A stretch of DNA of 64,000 nt from Bifidobacterium asteroides. GTDB taxonomy: Bacteria > Actinomycetota > Actinomycetes > Actinomycetales > Bifidobacteriaceae. The notes beneath the pieces were generated by a model. That model worked only from the letters and a program-made list of their open reading frames with translations, did no database searches and was not told the DNA's origin. The first letter of the stretch is position 1. Each line of letters begins with the position of its first letter. Location: assembly GCF_003202755.1 (NCBI RefSeq), contig NZ_QGLK01000004.1, positions 310,001-374,000 of the forward strand, written 5' to 3'. Shown here one piece after another: positions 9,891 through 18,733 of the stretch. A program made the position numbers and the translations under genes.

Positions 9891-11072
9891 TCACAGCATT
9901 TTTTCGATAGCTGAGACGACTGAACCTACATTTCGGCGGAATTCCAAGGTTTCCGGAAGAAGCGACAGGGCCAGGTATCCGTTGCCTGGCATGTCGAAAA
10001 AGTATCCGGGCTGGCCAGTCAACCCGTAGGACCCAATCAGGCGGAGAATCAATTTCTCCTCGTCGATGACCTGGGGAAAGCGCAGCAGAACGTTCCAGCC
10101 TCCCTCGGGCCTGAGCAGGGAGACGCTGGACTGTTTTTGGCCCAATATCCGTCTAAGGCTTTCAAGATTACCCCTGACGCGCTCCCCCACTCGGCTGGTC
10201 TGACTGGGAATATTTGCCAGCATGGCTTCCATATCCCTGGTGATCAGAAGACTCATGGGCAGGTAATCATCGGCTATCAGGTCGAGCTGGCGCTTGGCCT
10301 GGGCAACCTGGTCGGCTGGCCCGGAAACCTGGATCCAGCCCACCTTGGCATGGGGAGCTGCCAGGCTCTTCGAGAACCCGTCCAGGGCGAAGGTCAGCAC
10401 CTGCTTCTCACCAGCCAACCGGGCACGACCCGGCAGAGGATCCAGAGGATAGTCGAAGAAGACCTCGTCCGCTATGATGGCCACCCCATGCCCTTGGCAG
10501 AGATCCAGCAGTGACTGGCGTTCTTCAGGATGAATGTAGGAGCCTATGGGATTGTTGGGGTTGATAAGGACCAGGGCACGGATACGGTCGCCATCCGGTC
10601 CCTCCAAGGCCTGCCTGACCGTGGCCAGGTCAAGGACCCAGGATCCGTCGTAGGACAGGCGGTATGGGATTGTTCGGACGCACTCCAGTCCGGCGATGGA
10701 TTCTATGAGAGGATATCCAGGCCTGGGTTCCAGAATGGCGTTGCCCGGATCGCAGAGAAGCTTCATCAGCCAGGAATAAGCCTGGGATGTGGAGGAGAGC
10801 AGATAGATGTCATCAGGATTGACCGCTGCGGCGCCCTCATTCTCATCCAATTCTTTACGCCTGGTCAGAAACTCAGCCAGGGCCTGACGGGCCTTACGAG
10901 GCCCCCTGGGTTCAGCCTCATAGACTTGGGGCAGGAATGACGGGGCCAGCCCGAAACGGGTGGGATTGGAATCATTCAGCCTGCCCAGCTTGAGACCCTG
11001 GGAGCGCGCTTCCGACTCGGCCAGAGCAATGCGATTGGGGCGGTCAGACCCTGTACGGTGAGAAAAATGCAC
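9891..11072 (-). CDS. Class I/II pyridoxal-phosphate aminotransferase
   Basis: 393 residues starting at GTG 11072, with GGAG about 10 bp upstream. This is a fold-type I PLP enzyme transferring amino groups between an amino acid and a 2-oxo acid. Landmarks in order: a substrate and cofactor loop around LSSTSQAYSWLMKLL, ILEPRPGYPLIES, the INPNNPIGS turn, ADEVFFDYPL (Asp and Tyr contacting PLP), and the Schiff-base lysine in GFSKSLAAPHAKVGW (about K235). The length is normal. It may form a unit with the downstream-reading GH3/MFS genes or with the polyphosphate glucokinase 75 bp away (11148). The amino acid used is not clear from the sequence. Confidence 0.85.
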   Translation of the reverse strand: MHFSHRTGSDRPNRIALAESEARSQGLKLGRLNDSNPTRFGLAPSFLPQVYEAEPRGPRKARQALAEFLTRRKELDENEGAAAVNPDDIYLLSSTSQAYSWLMKLLCDPGNAILEPRPGYPLIESIAGLECVRTIPYRLSYDGSWVLDLATVRQALEGPDGDRIRALVLINPNNPIGSYIHPEERQSLLDLCQGHGVAIIADEVFFDYPLDPLPGRARLAGEKQVLTFALDGFSKSLAAPHAKVGWIQVSGPADQVAQAKRQLDLIADDYLPMSLLITRDMEAMLANIPSQTSRVGERVRGNLESLRRILGQKQSSVSLLRPEGGWNVLLRFPQVIDEEKLILRLIGSYGLTGQPGYFFDMPGNGYLALSLLPETLEFRRNVGSVVSAIEKML

Positions 11073-11147
11073 GGTTTCTCAGCTCCTCATCCGATCCAGC
11101 AATGGCCAGAACGCCCCAAACAGGTCGGTCGCAGGAAAAGCCCTGCT

Positions 11148-11918
11148 TCACCCCAGGTGCTTTTGCCGGAGGTCAGCCAGATAAGCGGCACCCACGATGC
11201 CGGCCTGGTTGCGCAGCTTGGCAGCCACAATGGGGGTCTTGATGTCGATGTGGGGCAAGAACTTCTCGCTCATCCTGCTGACTCCACCACCGACAACGAA
11301 GAAGTCAGGGTTGAAATAGTGCTCGAGCAGTCGATAATACTTGGTCAGACGGTTGGCCCACTTCTTATAGCTCAGTTTCTTGCGGTCACGCACCGATGAG
11401 GCTGCGTACTTCTCTGCGTCTTTGCCGTCCAGCGTCAGATGGCCCAGCTCGCTGTTGGGAATCAGAACGCCGTTATAAATCAGCGCCGTGCCGATGCCGG
11501 TGCCCAGTGTGGTGGCGATGACCAGACCCTTCTGGCCTTTGGCAGCCCCGTACTGCACCTCGGCAAGCCCGGCCGCATCCGCATCGTTGACAACGCTGAC
11601 GGGTCTACCGCAGGCCTTGGAAAGAACCTCCTGAACATTGGTGCCGACCCAGGCCTGGTCCAGGTTGGCCATGAAATCCAGCGGTTTATCAGGCTTGACA
11701 GGGGCCGGGAAGGCGATGCCCACAGGCACATCCGAAGGAACCTCGAAGCGGTCCAAGAGCTCCTTGACAACAACCCCCACAGCCTCTGGCGTGGAATGCT
11801 CAGGAGTCAGAATTTTCTTGCGAGGCTCTGCAAAATCACCGATCGTCAGGTCAACAGGGGCAGCCTTAATGCCGGATCCACCGATATCCACTCCGAAAGC
11901 CTGCGCTGTTTCAATCAT
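11148..11918 (-). CDS. ppgK: Polyphosphate glucokinase (ROK family)
   Basis: 256 residues, ATG 11918 with AAGGAG 5 bp upstream. PpgK phosphorylates glucose to glucose-6-phosphate using inorganic polyphosphate, and often ATP, as donor. The ROK phosphate-binding loop FGVDIGGSGIKAA is at the N terminus. The actinobacterial PpgK signatures follow: VGIAFPAPV, NDADAAGLAEVQYGA, and TTLGTGIGTALIYNG with the second phosphate loop. The C-terminal half carries LGHLTLDGKDAEKYA in place of the zinc-binding cysteine motif of bacterial ROK glucokinases. In a beta-glucosidase neighbourhood it could trap the released glucose. It is divergent from the nitroreductase gene at 12091. Confidence 0.9.
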   Translation of the reverse strand: MIETAQAFGVDIGGSGIKAAPVDLTIGDFAEPRKKILTPEHSTPEAVGVVVKELLDRFEVPSDVPVGIAFPAPVKPDKPLDFMANLDQAWVGTNVQEVLSKACGRPVSVVNDADAAGLAEVQYGAAKGQKGLVIATTLGTGIGTALIYNGVLIPNSELGHLTLDGKDAEKYAASSVRDRKKLSYKKWANRLTKYYRLLEHYFNPDFFVVGGGVSRMSEKFLPHIDIKTPIVAAKLRNQAGIVGAAYLADLRQKHLG

Positions 11919-12090
11919 TGCTGCTCCTTAGCTGATCAAAGATGAGGGTCCGAACCGGCACGGTAGCGATTGTACCCCAAGCCATGCCTCTGCAACCTGT
12001 AGGAGCGGCATAAGCCGGACTAGGGCTGACCCTTCCGCCTGCCTTCTGCTACAAACTGTAGAAAGAAGAATTGGGTGAGATAATGAGGCT

Positions 12091-12870
12091 ATGACCGAAC
12101 ATACACAGCTCATTGACGCAGTCAACGTGCGCATCACCACCAGAGAATACGATCCTAAGCCCATCGATCCCGACCTAGCAAGGCAGCTGGGCAGCACCTT
12201 GAATGCCCTGAATACGCTCAGCGGTCTGGACATGCAACTGGTCCTAGGCAAGCCGGACGCCTTCACTGCCGACAATGCCTCCGGCCACCTGGCCAATGCG
12301 GCCAACTACCTTGCCCTGGTCGGACCCAAGGATGATCAGGAGAGCCTGGAAAAAGCCGGCTTTTATGGCGAGCGCATGGTTCTTGCCGCCACCCTGTACG
12401 GACTGGGGACAGGATGGGTGTCAGGCAGCTGGGACCGTCAGGCAGCAGAGCGCCACTGCCGGATCACCCCCAGCCAGTCGCTCTATCTGGTGGTCACTAT
12501 CGGCTATCCGGCCGACCAGGTCGGCTACGGCAATCAGGACTTCGACAAGCTTTGCCAACGTCAGAGCGAGCATCGAACCTCTAAGAGCTATGAGGAGCTG
12601 ACTTCTTCCATGAGCGTGCAGGACCGCCAGGAGGCTCCAGAATGGTTCAAGGCCGGCGTGGCTGCCGCCGCCAAGGCGCCTTCGGCCATGAACGGACAGC
12701 CCGTGGTTTTTGCCTGGGACAAGAACACGGGCGATGCGATCGCCACTCTGGACCCCTCGGTCGCCTATGGCTCCGCAGTGGATCTGGGCATAGCCAAAAT
12801 GAATTTCCAGATCGGATCCGGCGGCGGCACATGGACTTGGGGCGATGGAGGCCGTTTCATCAGGTCCTGA
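12091..12870 (+). CDS. Nitroreductase-family flavoprotein
   Basis: 259 residues, ATG 12091 with GAGG just upstream. It belongs to the FMN-dependent nitroreductase fold. An N-terminal segment with VNVRITTREYDPKPID (the conserved arginines that grip FMN phosphate) leads to ANAANYLALVG, then GFYGERMVLAATLYGLGTGWVSG, the usual helix and flavin-contact region. The C-terminal half (PEWFKAGVAAAAKAPSAMNGQP) repeats a second FMN-binding element. Such proteins reduce nitro groups, quinones or flavins with NAD(P)H. The substrate is unknown. It is followed 52 bp later by a phosphatase gene on the same strand. Confidence 0.8.
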   Translation: MTEHTQLIDAVNVRITTREYDPKPIDPDLARQLGSTLNALNTLSGLDMQLVLGKPDAFTADNASGHLANAANYLALVGPKDDQESLEKAGFYGERMVLAATLYGLGTGWVSGSWDRQAAERHCRITPSQSLYLVVTIGYPADQVGYGNQDFDKLCQRQSEHRTSKSYEELTSSMSVQDRQEAPEWFKAGVAAAAKAPSAMNGQPVVFAWDKNTGDAIATLDPSVAYGSAVDLGIAKMNFQIGSGGGTWTWGDGGRFIRS

Positions 12871-12922
12871 CCGCGACTGTATTCCAGTGCCCCGGCAAGG
12901 GGATCGTGTAGGGTGATGAAAT

Positions 12923-13696
12923 ATGAACAATGGAGCATCATCATCTCAGTCAACCGCCGAACCGAGCACTGAAGCAGGTTCGACAACCCTTTACCTGACC
13001 CGGCACGGCAGAACGACGGCCAATGTCATGCATCTGATGCAGGGCTGGTCTGATTTTCCGCTCACCCGGCAAGGCCGCGAGGACGTGCGCCAGTTCGGTC
13101 TGGGTCTGCGGCCCATTCGCTTCCGGGCAGCCTGGAGTGGCAATCTGAGTCGTCAGTATGAAACGGCCCGCCTGGCCCTTGATATGTCCGGCAATGGAGA
13201 CCTGCGCGTGGGCGTAGACCCTGACCTGCGCGAGGACAATTTCGGAAGTTTCGAGGGCCGGGACGAACGCACTACTCTGGACCAAGTCTGCGCAGCCATG
13301 GGGTTCGCGAATTTCGCTGCGGCCAAGTCAACCTACGGCAGGAATATCTCCGTCCATATGCAGGACACCTTCCACCGGCTGGATGCCCAGGACGTCCTGT
13401 CCGCCGGACTGGAAGAACAGGATCGGGCTGAGACCACCGCCCAGGTCCGCAGCAGAATGATCGCAGTATTGACGCGCATCGCCCAATCTGCCATCGAAGA
13501 GGGCGGCGGGCCTGTCCTGGTGGTCTCTTCCGGCATGTGCCTGCAACAGTTCCTGGTGGCCATCGATGGCCACTGCCCCATCCCTGATATGGACAACACC
13601 GCCGTCACAAAGGTCGTCTACCAGGACGACGGCTTTCACCTGGCAGGACCTATCGGTTCCATGGAGTACTTCCAGGCAGGAAGTCAAGAAAAGTAG
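12923..13696 (+). CDS. Histidine phosphatase family protein
   Basis: 257 residues, ATG 12923. The catalytic phosphohistidine motif LTRHGRT lies near residue 30, followed by the QGWSDFPLTRQGREDV element, the second arginine in SGNLSRQYETARL, the acid/base glutamate region REDNFGSFEG, and the second histidine in VVSSGMCLQ. In that last position the usual SHG is replaced by SSG, so the second catalytic histidine may be missing or displaced. The family covers cofactor-dependent phosphoglycerate mutase-like phosphatases acting on small phosphorylated metabolites. It converges with the glycosyltransferase gene, only 12 bp apart. Substrate unknown. Confidence 0.8.
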   Translation: MNNGASSSQSTAEPSTEAGSTTLYLTRHGRTTANVMHLMQGWSDFPLTRQGREDVRQFGLGLRPIRFRAAWSGNLSRQYETARLALDMSGNGDLRVGVDPDLREDNFGSFEGRDERTTLDQVCAAMGFANFAAAKSTYGRNISVHMQDTFHRLDAQDVLSAGLEEQDRAETTAQVRSRMIAVLTRIAQSAIEEGGGPVLVVSSGMCLQQFLVAIDGHCPIPDMDNTAVTKVVYQDDGFHLAGPIGSMEYFQAGSQEK

Positions 13697-13708
13697 CAGT
13701 CAGACCGT

Positions 13709-14743
13709 TCAGGCGCGCTGTATTTCCCCGGCTGGTTGGCCTCTGAGGGGCTCCATGGGCCTCCAGTCGGGATCATGCAATATCTGGCGCGAATCCACCC
13801 AGCCCTTCAGGATGGCAGGAATACCAGTCATGATGTGACTGCGATCAACAGCCAGAAGGCGAATGACTTCCTTGAGAGCTGTTGCCAGGGTCCCTAGGGC
13901 GAAAGCCAGGGGTCGATAGTCCCCATGAACCATGAAATACCTGGCCATAAAGCCCCGGTTGCGCATAATGTGATAACGGTTCATATCCGATGTGGAATTG
14001 AGCTGGCGCACCCCGGCGATGTTCCAATTGGCGATGTTGCGAGTCCGACGCATGACTATATCGGAGACGACCACAGGCTGTGTGACCTTGGATGCCAAAT
14101 ACCCATAGATGGTGTCATCCCAATAAATGAAGAAACGTGGGTCAGGCAGACCAATTTGCTCCACAACCTGCCGGGAGAAGAATCCACCTTCAAAACACAT
14201 GGTGTTCATGGGCCGACAGCCCGTTGGGCCGAACTCCCCCGGTGCTATCGGGTCTGGAATGCCCAAGGCGGTAAGAAAATGATACTGCCAATAGAAGGGG
14301 CCACCATCATAGTCCAGCCGGGATCCCTGCACCACCTGATAGCGGTCACTCCACTTGGCCAGCAGGTCAAGTCCTTCAGGTTCTACTGCAACGTCATCAT
14401 CCATAACCCAGAACCATTTGGCCCCCAGCTCGTATGCCTTGCGCACACCGGCGGAAAAGCCACCAGCGCCGCCACCGTTGTGGTCCTGTGGCAGATAAAC
14501 GACACGCTCCTGATTGCCGGAGCCGTCGATGATGGTCTTGCCCCAACGTCCTGTCACACGTTCAGAGAACTGCTCGACCATGGTTCGCGTGTCTGCCGAA
14601 TTTTCGTTATCCACCACCACAATCCGCCAAGGAGCCTGGGTAAGTTGGAGAATCGAGTCGAACAGGTCTGTCAGCAATTCCTGACGCTTATAAGTAACGA
14701 CGACCATGGCCGCCTTATTCAAGGTCTTTCCCATGCTTCCCAT
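13709..14743 (-). CDS. Family 2 glycosyltransferase, galactofuranosyltransferase-like
   Basis: About 344 residues. Starts at 14761, 14743 and 14734 are all in frame and none has a strong ribosome site; 14743 (MGSMGKTLNK) is chosen. A GT-A fold is seen: AAMVVVTYKRQELLTDLFDSI, IVVVDNENS, HNGGGAGGFSAGVRKA for the nucleotide-sugar pocket, and the metal-binding DXD as VMDDDV. FEGGFFSRQVVEQIG and FFIYWDDTIYGY supply the downstream acceptor and catalytic-base region; this WDD arrangement resembles actinobacterial GlfT1-type enzymes that add rhamnose- or galactofuranose-linked units to cell-wall glycans. There are no membrane segments. Donor and acceptor are inferred only by similarity of layout. Confidence 0.8.
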   Translation of the reverse strand: MGSMGKTLNKAAMVVVTYKRQELLTDLFDSILQLTQAPWRIVVVDNENSADTRTMVEQFSERVTGRWGKTIIDGSGNQERVVYLPQDHNGGGAGGFSAGVRKAYELGAKWFWVMDDDVAVEPEGLDLLAKWSDRYQVVQGSRLDYDGGPFYWQYHFLTALGIPDPIAPGEFGPTGCRPMNTMCFEGGFFSRQVVEQIGLPDPRFFIYWDDTIYGYLASKVTQPVVVSDIVMRRTRNIANWNIAGVRQLNSTSDMNRYHIMRNRGFMARYFMVHGDYRPLAFALGTLATALKEVIRLLAVDRSHIMTGIPAILKGWVDSRQILHDPDWRPMEPLRGQPAGEIQRA

Positions 14744-14960
14744 TCTGACACTGCCCCGCAACTTTGCCTCTGGGCCATAACCGCCTTGCTTCTTTTCACG
14801 AGCTGCAGATATTCACCCATCCTCGCCATGCTCCAGCCTCCTTGCAGCATTGTGAACTTTCGACAACCTCATATTCGTTGTGCAGGCTGCAATAGTTGCA
14901 TGGAAGGCGGTTTTATTTCTTTCTTGGCGTGTTTAAAAATGCACTGGCAGCAAGAGGGAA

Positions 14961-14989
14961 TTGACCATTCCAAGGATCGCAGCTATATT
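14961..14989 (+). promoter_or_regulatory. Sigma-70-type promoter of the ribU leader
   Basis: TTGACC at 14961-14966 and TATATT at 14984-14989, separated by exactly 17 bp. The expected start of transcription, about 14996, falls just before the FMN riboswitch at 15000. Position and spacing make this one of the clearest promoters in the window. Confidence 0.7.
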
Positions 14990-14999
14990 GAAATCGTCA

Positions 15000-15124
15000 G
15001 TTTCAGGGAAGGTGAAAGTCCTTACTGGCGGTATCCGGCTGAATGCCGGGAGCCCGCGACCCGCGCAAGCGGTGGATATCGGTCAAAGTCCGAAGCCAAC
15101 GGTTACAGTCCGGATGGAAGAAAC
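15000..15124 (+). ncRNA. FMN riboswitch (RFN element)
   Basis: The conserved RFN blocks appear in order: CAGGGAAGGTGAAAGTCC, TACTGGCGGTAT, AGCCCGCGACCCGCG, GCGGTGGAT, GAAGCCAACGGTTACAGTC and CGGATGGAAGAAAC. The closing P1 helix pairs GTTTC (15000-15004) with GAAAC (15120-15124). The ribosome site GAGG (15125-15128) abuts the P1 helix, and no obvious terminator lies between it and the ATG at 15135. Control is therefore probably at translation: bound FMN should hide the site and shut off riboflavin uptake. Confidence 0.93.
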
Positions 15125-15134
15125 GAGGCCCTCT

Positions 15135-15740
15135 ATGAGCATGCCCAATTCTCATTCACATACTACTGCAAACAAGGACACGCGCTTCAACGATGTCCAT
15201 TCCACAGGTGCAGGTGGTTCAGGACGTTGGTCGACCAAGCGGATCGCGGTCTATGCGCTCTTCGTAGCCCTGGCCATGGTTCTGAGCTTCTTCTCCTTCC
15301 CGATCTTTCCTGCCGCCCCCTGGCTAAAATACGACCCCTCAGGCATTGTTGTCCTGGTATGCGGCTTCGCCTTCGGCCCGGCGGCTGCCGCCATCATCTC
15401 CATCCTGGGATTCGTGCCACACCTGTTCACCAATCCCTTCGGCGCTCTGATCTCGATGATCGTAGCCCTGGCACTGAGCGTGCCGGCGGCCTTGGTCTAC
15501 CGCAGGATGCACAGCCGTAAGGGAGCGGTCATCGGAATCGTCTCCGGCGCCATTCTGGGTGTGATTGCAGCCATCCTGTGCAACGTGGTGATTACCCCCT
15601 TCTATGCGCACATGTCCATGGCCAAGGTCGTCGCCATGATCGTGCCGATCCTCCTGCCCTTCAACCTGATGAAGTTCGCCATCCACGGCGTGGTCACCTT
15701 CCTGATCTACAAGCCGATCTCCACGTTGATCAACAAGTAG
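15135..15740 (+). CDS. ribU: Riboflavin ECF transporter S component RibU
   Basis: 201 residues from ATG 15135, chosen because GAGG at 15125-15128 sits 6 bp upstream and directly follows the riboswitch; the open frame extends upstream through the riboswitch and should be ignored. RibU is the membrane substrate-binding subunit that captures riboflavin. About 35 hydrophilic N-terminal residues precede five or six membrane helices (IAVYALFVALAMVLSFF, then GIVVLVCGFAFGPAAAAIISILGF, and so on), with the family features FPAAPWLKYDPSG and FGPxAAAxI. The FMN riboswitch fixes the substrate. The energising module is the next gene, 21 bp downstream. Confidence 0.92.
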   Translation: MSMPNSHSHTTANKDTRFNDVHSTGAGGSGRWSTKRIAVYALFVALAMVLSFFSFPIFPAAPWLKYDPSGIVVLVCGFAFGPAAAAIISILGFVPHLFTNPFGALISMIVALALSVPAALVYRRMHSRKGAVIGIVSGAILGVIAAILCNVVITPFYAHMSMAKVVAMIVPILLPFNLMKFAIHGVVTFLIYKPISTLINK

Positions 15741-15761
15741 GCCGCGGGGGTTCGGATCGTC

Positions 15762-18191
15762 ATGGCAGCATCCATGACCGAATCCGCAGTCCCGGCTTCA
15801 GCGGATTCGAAGGCAACGGTCGCTCGTCTCAGCCAGGTCTCCTTCTCCTATGACGGAGGCCAGACCTGGGCCCTGGACCATCTCTCCATGGAAGTACATG
15901 CAGGCGAGCATCTGTGCATCCTTGGAGCGAATGGTTCTGGCAAATCCACGCTGGGAAGCATCCTCTCGGGTGCGACGGCACCTGACCAAGGCCAGGTCGA
16001 ACTTATGGGCCGAGCGGTCTGCTTCGATACCCCGGACCAGGGCCGACAGATCGACACTGAGGCCTACCGGCAGGCACGGCGGAGCATCGGCATGGTCTTT
16101 CAGAACCCTGAGGACCAGATCGTGACTACTGTGGTCCAGGACGACGTGGCTTTTGGACCCGAGAATCTGAGCATTCCCCGTCAAAAGATGCTCTCCTGCG
16201 TGCCAGCGGCCCTGAAGCAGGTGGATCTGCAGACGCAGATGAATGATGATCCCACCCGCATGTCTGGCGGGCAACAACAACGACTGGCTCTTGCTGGCAG
16301 CTTGGCCATGAATCCAGGCATGATGGTGCTGGACGAACCTGGCGCCATGCTTGATGCTGCCGGCCGGCAGGAGATTCAATCGATCCTCTGTCGGCTGACG
16401 ACCCAGGGCACGGCTGTCGTCCACATCACCCACTTGCTTGAGCAAGCCAGACAGGCTGATCGGGTCCTGGTACTTGACCATGGGCGCATCGTGGCATCCG
16501 GAAGACCTGACCAGATCCTGACCAGGAAGGATGTACCCGCCCTTATTGGCAAACCGGACCGAAATCCGCTGACCCAAAGCAGGGCGCCAGGAGCGGATAC
16601 GAAGACCACGGCCAACAACCATGCCATTGCCATGGTCAAGTTATCGAATGTCTCTTACAGCTTTCCGAATGCCGGCAGCAAAGCCCTCAACGAGGTGAAT
16701 CTGGAGCTGGCGGCAGGACAGACCCTGGCCATTATCGGTCGCAACGGATCCGGCAAGTCCACCCTGGCCAGGCTCATCTGTGCCTTGGCCGCTCCCGACA
16801 GCGGATCCATCCAGGTGGCCGGCCTGCCCTTGGCCGGACCCAACCGGCCCAAGGCCAAACATCTGCGGCGCCATAATCTGAAGCTTCTGCGCCAAAGGGT
16901 CGGCTATGTCATGCAATATCCCGAACATCAGCTTTTTGCGGATACCGTTGCCCAGGATATCGCCTATGGTCCACACAACCTAGGCTATGGGCCTGAGCAG
17001 GTGCAGCATCGGGTGGATGATGCCATGAAGCTTTTGGGAATCGGTGATCTGGCCGACCGCTCCCCCTTCGACCTCTCGGGAGGTCAGCGACGATTGGTGG
17101 CCATCGCCGGAGTCGTGGCCTGCAGCCCGCAACTACTGGTTTTGGACGAGGTCACTGCCAGTCTCGACCCCCAGGCCTGCGCACGCATCATGACACTGCT
17201 CCGAGTACTCCATAAGCGTGGGGTCACCATCGTCATGAGCACACACGCCGATCGCGAGGCCCTGGACCTGGCCGACCAGACCCTGCTCCTAGAGCATGGG
17301 GAAACACTAGCCTATGGGACTACTGCCGAAGTCGTGGAACGATATCACCGACTGCTCGCAACAGATGCAGCGGAGAAGGGGGCCACCGGGAAGAAAGCGG
17401 AACGTGATCAGGCCGACCAGAAACCCCTATCCTTGCTGGCGAGGCTGGACCCACGAGCCAAACTTGTGACCTTCCTCCTAGCCATGTTCACCGCCTTCGC
17501 CATCTCCACACCGACACAACTCGTTCTGGCGCTGATGGTCACTGTGGGTCTCTTTGCCGCCGCACGAGCGCCACTGCGTTCCATTTTGAATTCAGTCAAG
17601 GGCTTTCTGGCACTCATGCTTCTGCTGGCCCTGTTCAATCTTTTGGTCACCCAAACCGGCCGCAGACTGGCTGCCTGGGGCCCATTCGTGCTGACCACAG
17701 GAGGGATCTGGGTAGCTGTACTCTATGCCTGTCGCTTCATGCTGATCATCTTTCTGGGGGCGCTCCTGGTAGAGACAACCACGCCGACACAGATGACCGA
17801 TGCCTGTGAATCCCTGCTGAGCCCACTGTCCAGGCTGGGTATCCACACCAATGAGATCGCCCTAGTCCTCTCACTGGCTCTGCGTTTCATCCCCACCCTG
17901 GGACGTGAGGTTCAGGCCATTGTGGAAGCCCAGGCGGCCCGTGGCGGATCCATCGAGTCCGGCTCGCTCTCGCAACGCCTGCATGCGGCCATAGCTATCA
18001 CGGTTCCCGTCTTCGCTGGAGCTCTGCGCCACGCCGATAACCTGAGCCGGGCCTTGGATGCCCGATGCTATGAGGGTAGTCGTCAACAGCGCACCCACTA
18101 CCGCCTGCTGCGACTGGGCAGGATGGACATCCTGTTCATCGCTCTCATGGCCGTCTACCTGCTGGCCCTGCTGCTGCATCCTCTGTTCTGA
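15762..18191 (+). CDS. Fused ECF transporter energising module (EcfA-EcfA-EcfT in one chain)
   Basis: 809 residues; ATG 15762 or ATG 15774. Three modules lie in one polypeptide. ATPase 1 is about 20-260, with Walker A GANGSGKST (55-63), signature MSGGQQQR and Walker B MMVLDEP. ATPase 2 is about 288-525, with IGRNGSGKST near 323-332, FDLSGGQRR near 437 and LLVLDEV. The EcfT/CbiQ-type membrane domain runs from about 555 (LARLDPRAKLVTFLLAMFTAF) to the end, with several helices and the coupling-helix region RLGIHTNEIAL/ALRFIPTLGREV plus a downstream ARG segment. ECF transporters normally use three separate proteins. Placed next to ribU, it should power riboflavin uptake and may also serve other S components encoded elsewhere. 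Confidence 0.92.
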   Translation: MAASMTESAVPASADSKATVARLSQVSFSYDGGQTWALDHLSMEVHAGEHLCILGANGSGKSTLGSILSGATAPDQGQVELMGRAVCFDTPDQGRQIDTEAYRQARRSIGMVFQNPEDQIVTTVVQDDVAFGPENLSIPRQKMLSCVPAALKQVDLQTQMNDDPTRMSGGQQQRLALAGSLAMNPGMMVLDEPGAMLDAAGRQEIQSILCRLTTQGTAVVHITHLLEQARQADRVLVLDHGRIVASGRPDQILTRKDVPALIGKPDRNPLTQSRAPGADTKTTANNHAIAMVKLSNVSYSFPNAGSKALNEVNLELAAGQTLAIIGRNGSGKSTLARLICALAAPDSGSIQVAGLPLAGPNRPKAKHLRRHNLKLLRQRVGYVMQYPEHQLFADTVAQDIAYGPHNLGYGPEQVQHRVDDAMKLLGIGDLADRSPFDLSGGQRRLVAIAGVVACSPQLLVLDEVTASLDPQACARIMTLLRVLHKRGVTIVMSTHADREALDLADQTLLLEHGETLAYGTTAEVVERYHRLLATDAAEKGATGKKAERDQADQKPLSLLARLDPRAKLVTFLLAMFTAFAISTPTQLVLALMVTVGLFAAARAPLRSILNSVKGFLALMLLLALFNLLVTQTGRRLAAWGPFVLTTGGIWVAVLYACRFMLIIFLGALLVETTTPTQMTDACESLLSPLSRLGIHTNEIALVLSLALRFIPTLGREVQAIVEAQAARGGSIESGSLSQRLHAAIAITVPVFAGALRHADNLSRALDARCYEGSRQQRTHYRLLRLGRMDILFIALMAVYLLALLLHPLF

Positions 18192-18199
18192 ACAGATTG

Positions 18200-18239
18200 G
18201 GTTCCCACTGATCAGCCATATATGCGATCAGCGGGGACC
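18200..18239 (+). terminator. Hairpin after the ECF operon
   Basis: The 14-nt arms 18200-18213 and 18226-18239 (ggttcccactgatc / gatcagcggggacc) pair fully if two G-U wobbles are allowed, around a 12-nt loop. It begins 9 bp after the ECF stop. There is no clean T run, so it may be a weak or factor-assisted terminator. Confidence 0.45.
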
Positions 18240-18282
18240 TAACCTGTTATCAGTAAGCCCGAAGGCCAAGTGTTGAGTGCAT

Positions 18283-18618
18283 CTACCCTAATCGTGGATG
18301 ATCCTCTTCTTCTTTCTCCTGGCTAGAGTGCGTGGCCTGGTCGATGAATTCCAGAACACAGAGACTGTCAGCCTTACACTGATGGAAGCCACACCAGCCG
18401 ATTTCCACACTGAGGCGAAAAGAACCGTACCTGTATTTCACATGTACGACACGGCCCAGGTCCAATTGCTGTAGGTAACTTGCTGGATGTGAAAATCTTT
18501 GCGTCACATAGCGTCGATTCTGGAAGGCCGCTCCATGTGCGCCGGTGGCCTGTGCCAAATCGTAGACCAGGACAACTTCAGCCTTGGAGAGTGAGTGTAA
18601 GGGGAAGGATGTGATCAT
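18283..18618 (-). CDS. Small hypothetical protein
   Basis: 111 residues from ATG 18618, preferred over the longer reading to 18699 because GAGG stands 6 bp upstream. I do not recognise the family. The sequence looks like a compact, mostly beta protein: strands such as AEVVLVYDL, GRVVHVKYRYGSFRLSVEIGW and DSLCVLEFID alternate with polar turns, and the C terminus is a charged tail (SSQEKEEEDHPRLG). Two cysteines sit close to a histidine (WCGFHQCK), which could bind a metal, but this is speculative. It lies in the AT-richer segment between the ECF operon and leuB, and could be an accessory gene or a chance reading frame. Confidence 0.4.
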   Translation of the reverse strand: MITSFPLHSLSKAEVVLVYDLAQATGAHGAAFQNRRYVTQRFSHPASYLQQLDLGRVVHVKYRYGSFRLSVEIGWCGFHQCKADSLCVLEFIDQATHSSQEKEEEDHPRLG

Positions 18619-18733
18619 TCGATACCTCTGCTTGTACCGATAGCCTGCTGCAATTCCAGCAGCCTGTAATTGCAATAGATGAGGTAGGGTCAAGTGCACT
18701 CTTGATAAGTATCAACTTCGTCCTTTTGTCCGC

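Noticed and set aside
14961..15134. 58-residue extension of ribU
   Set aside because: It covers the FMN riboswitch, and a ribosome site supports ATG 15135.
13925..15520. 531-residue plus-strand open frame
   Set aside because: It runs antisense through the glycosyltransferase and across the riboswitch and ribU in the wrong frame; its protein has no recognisable motif.
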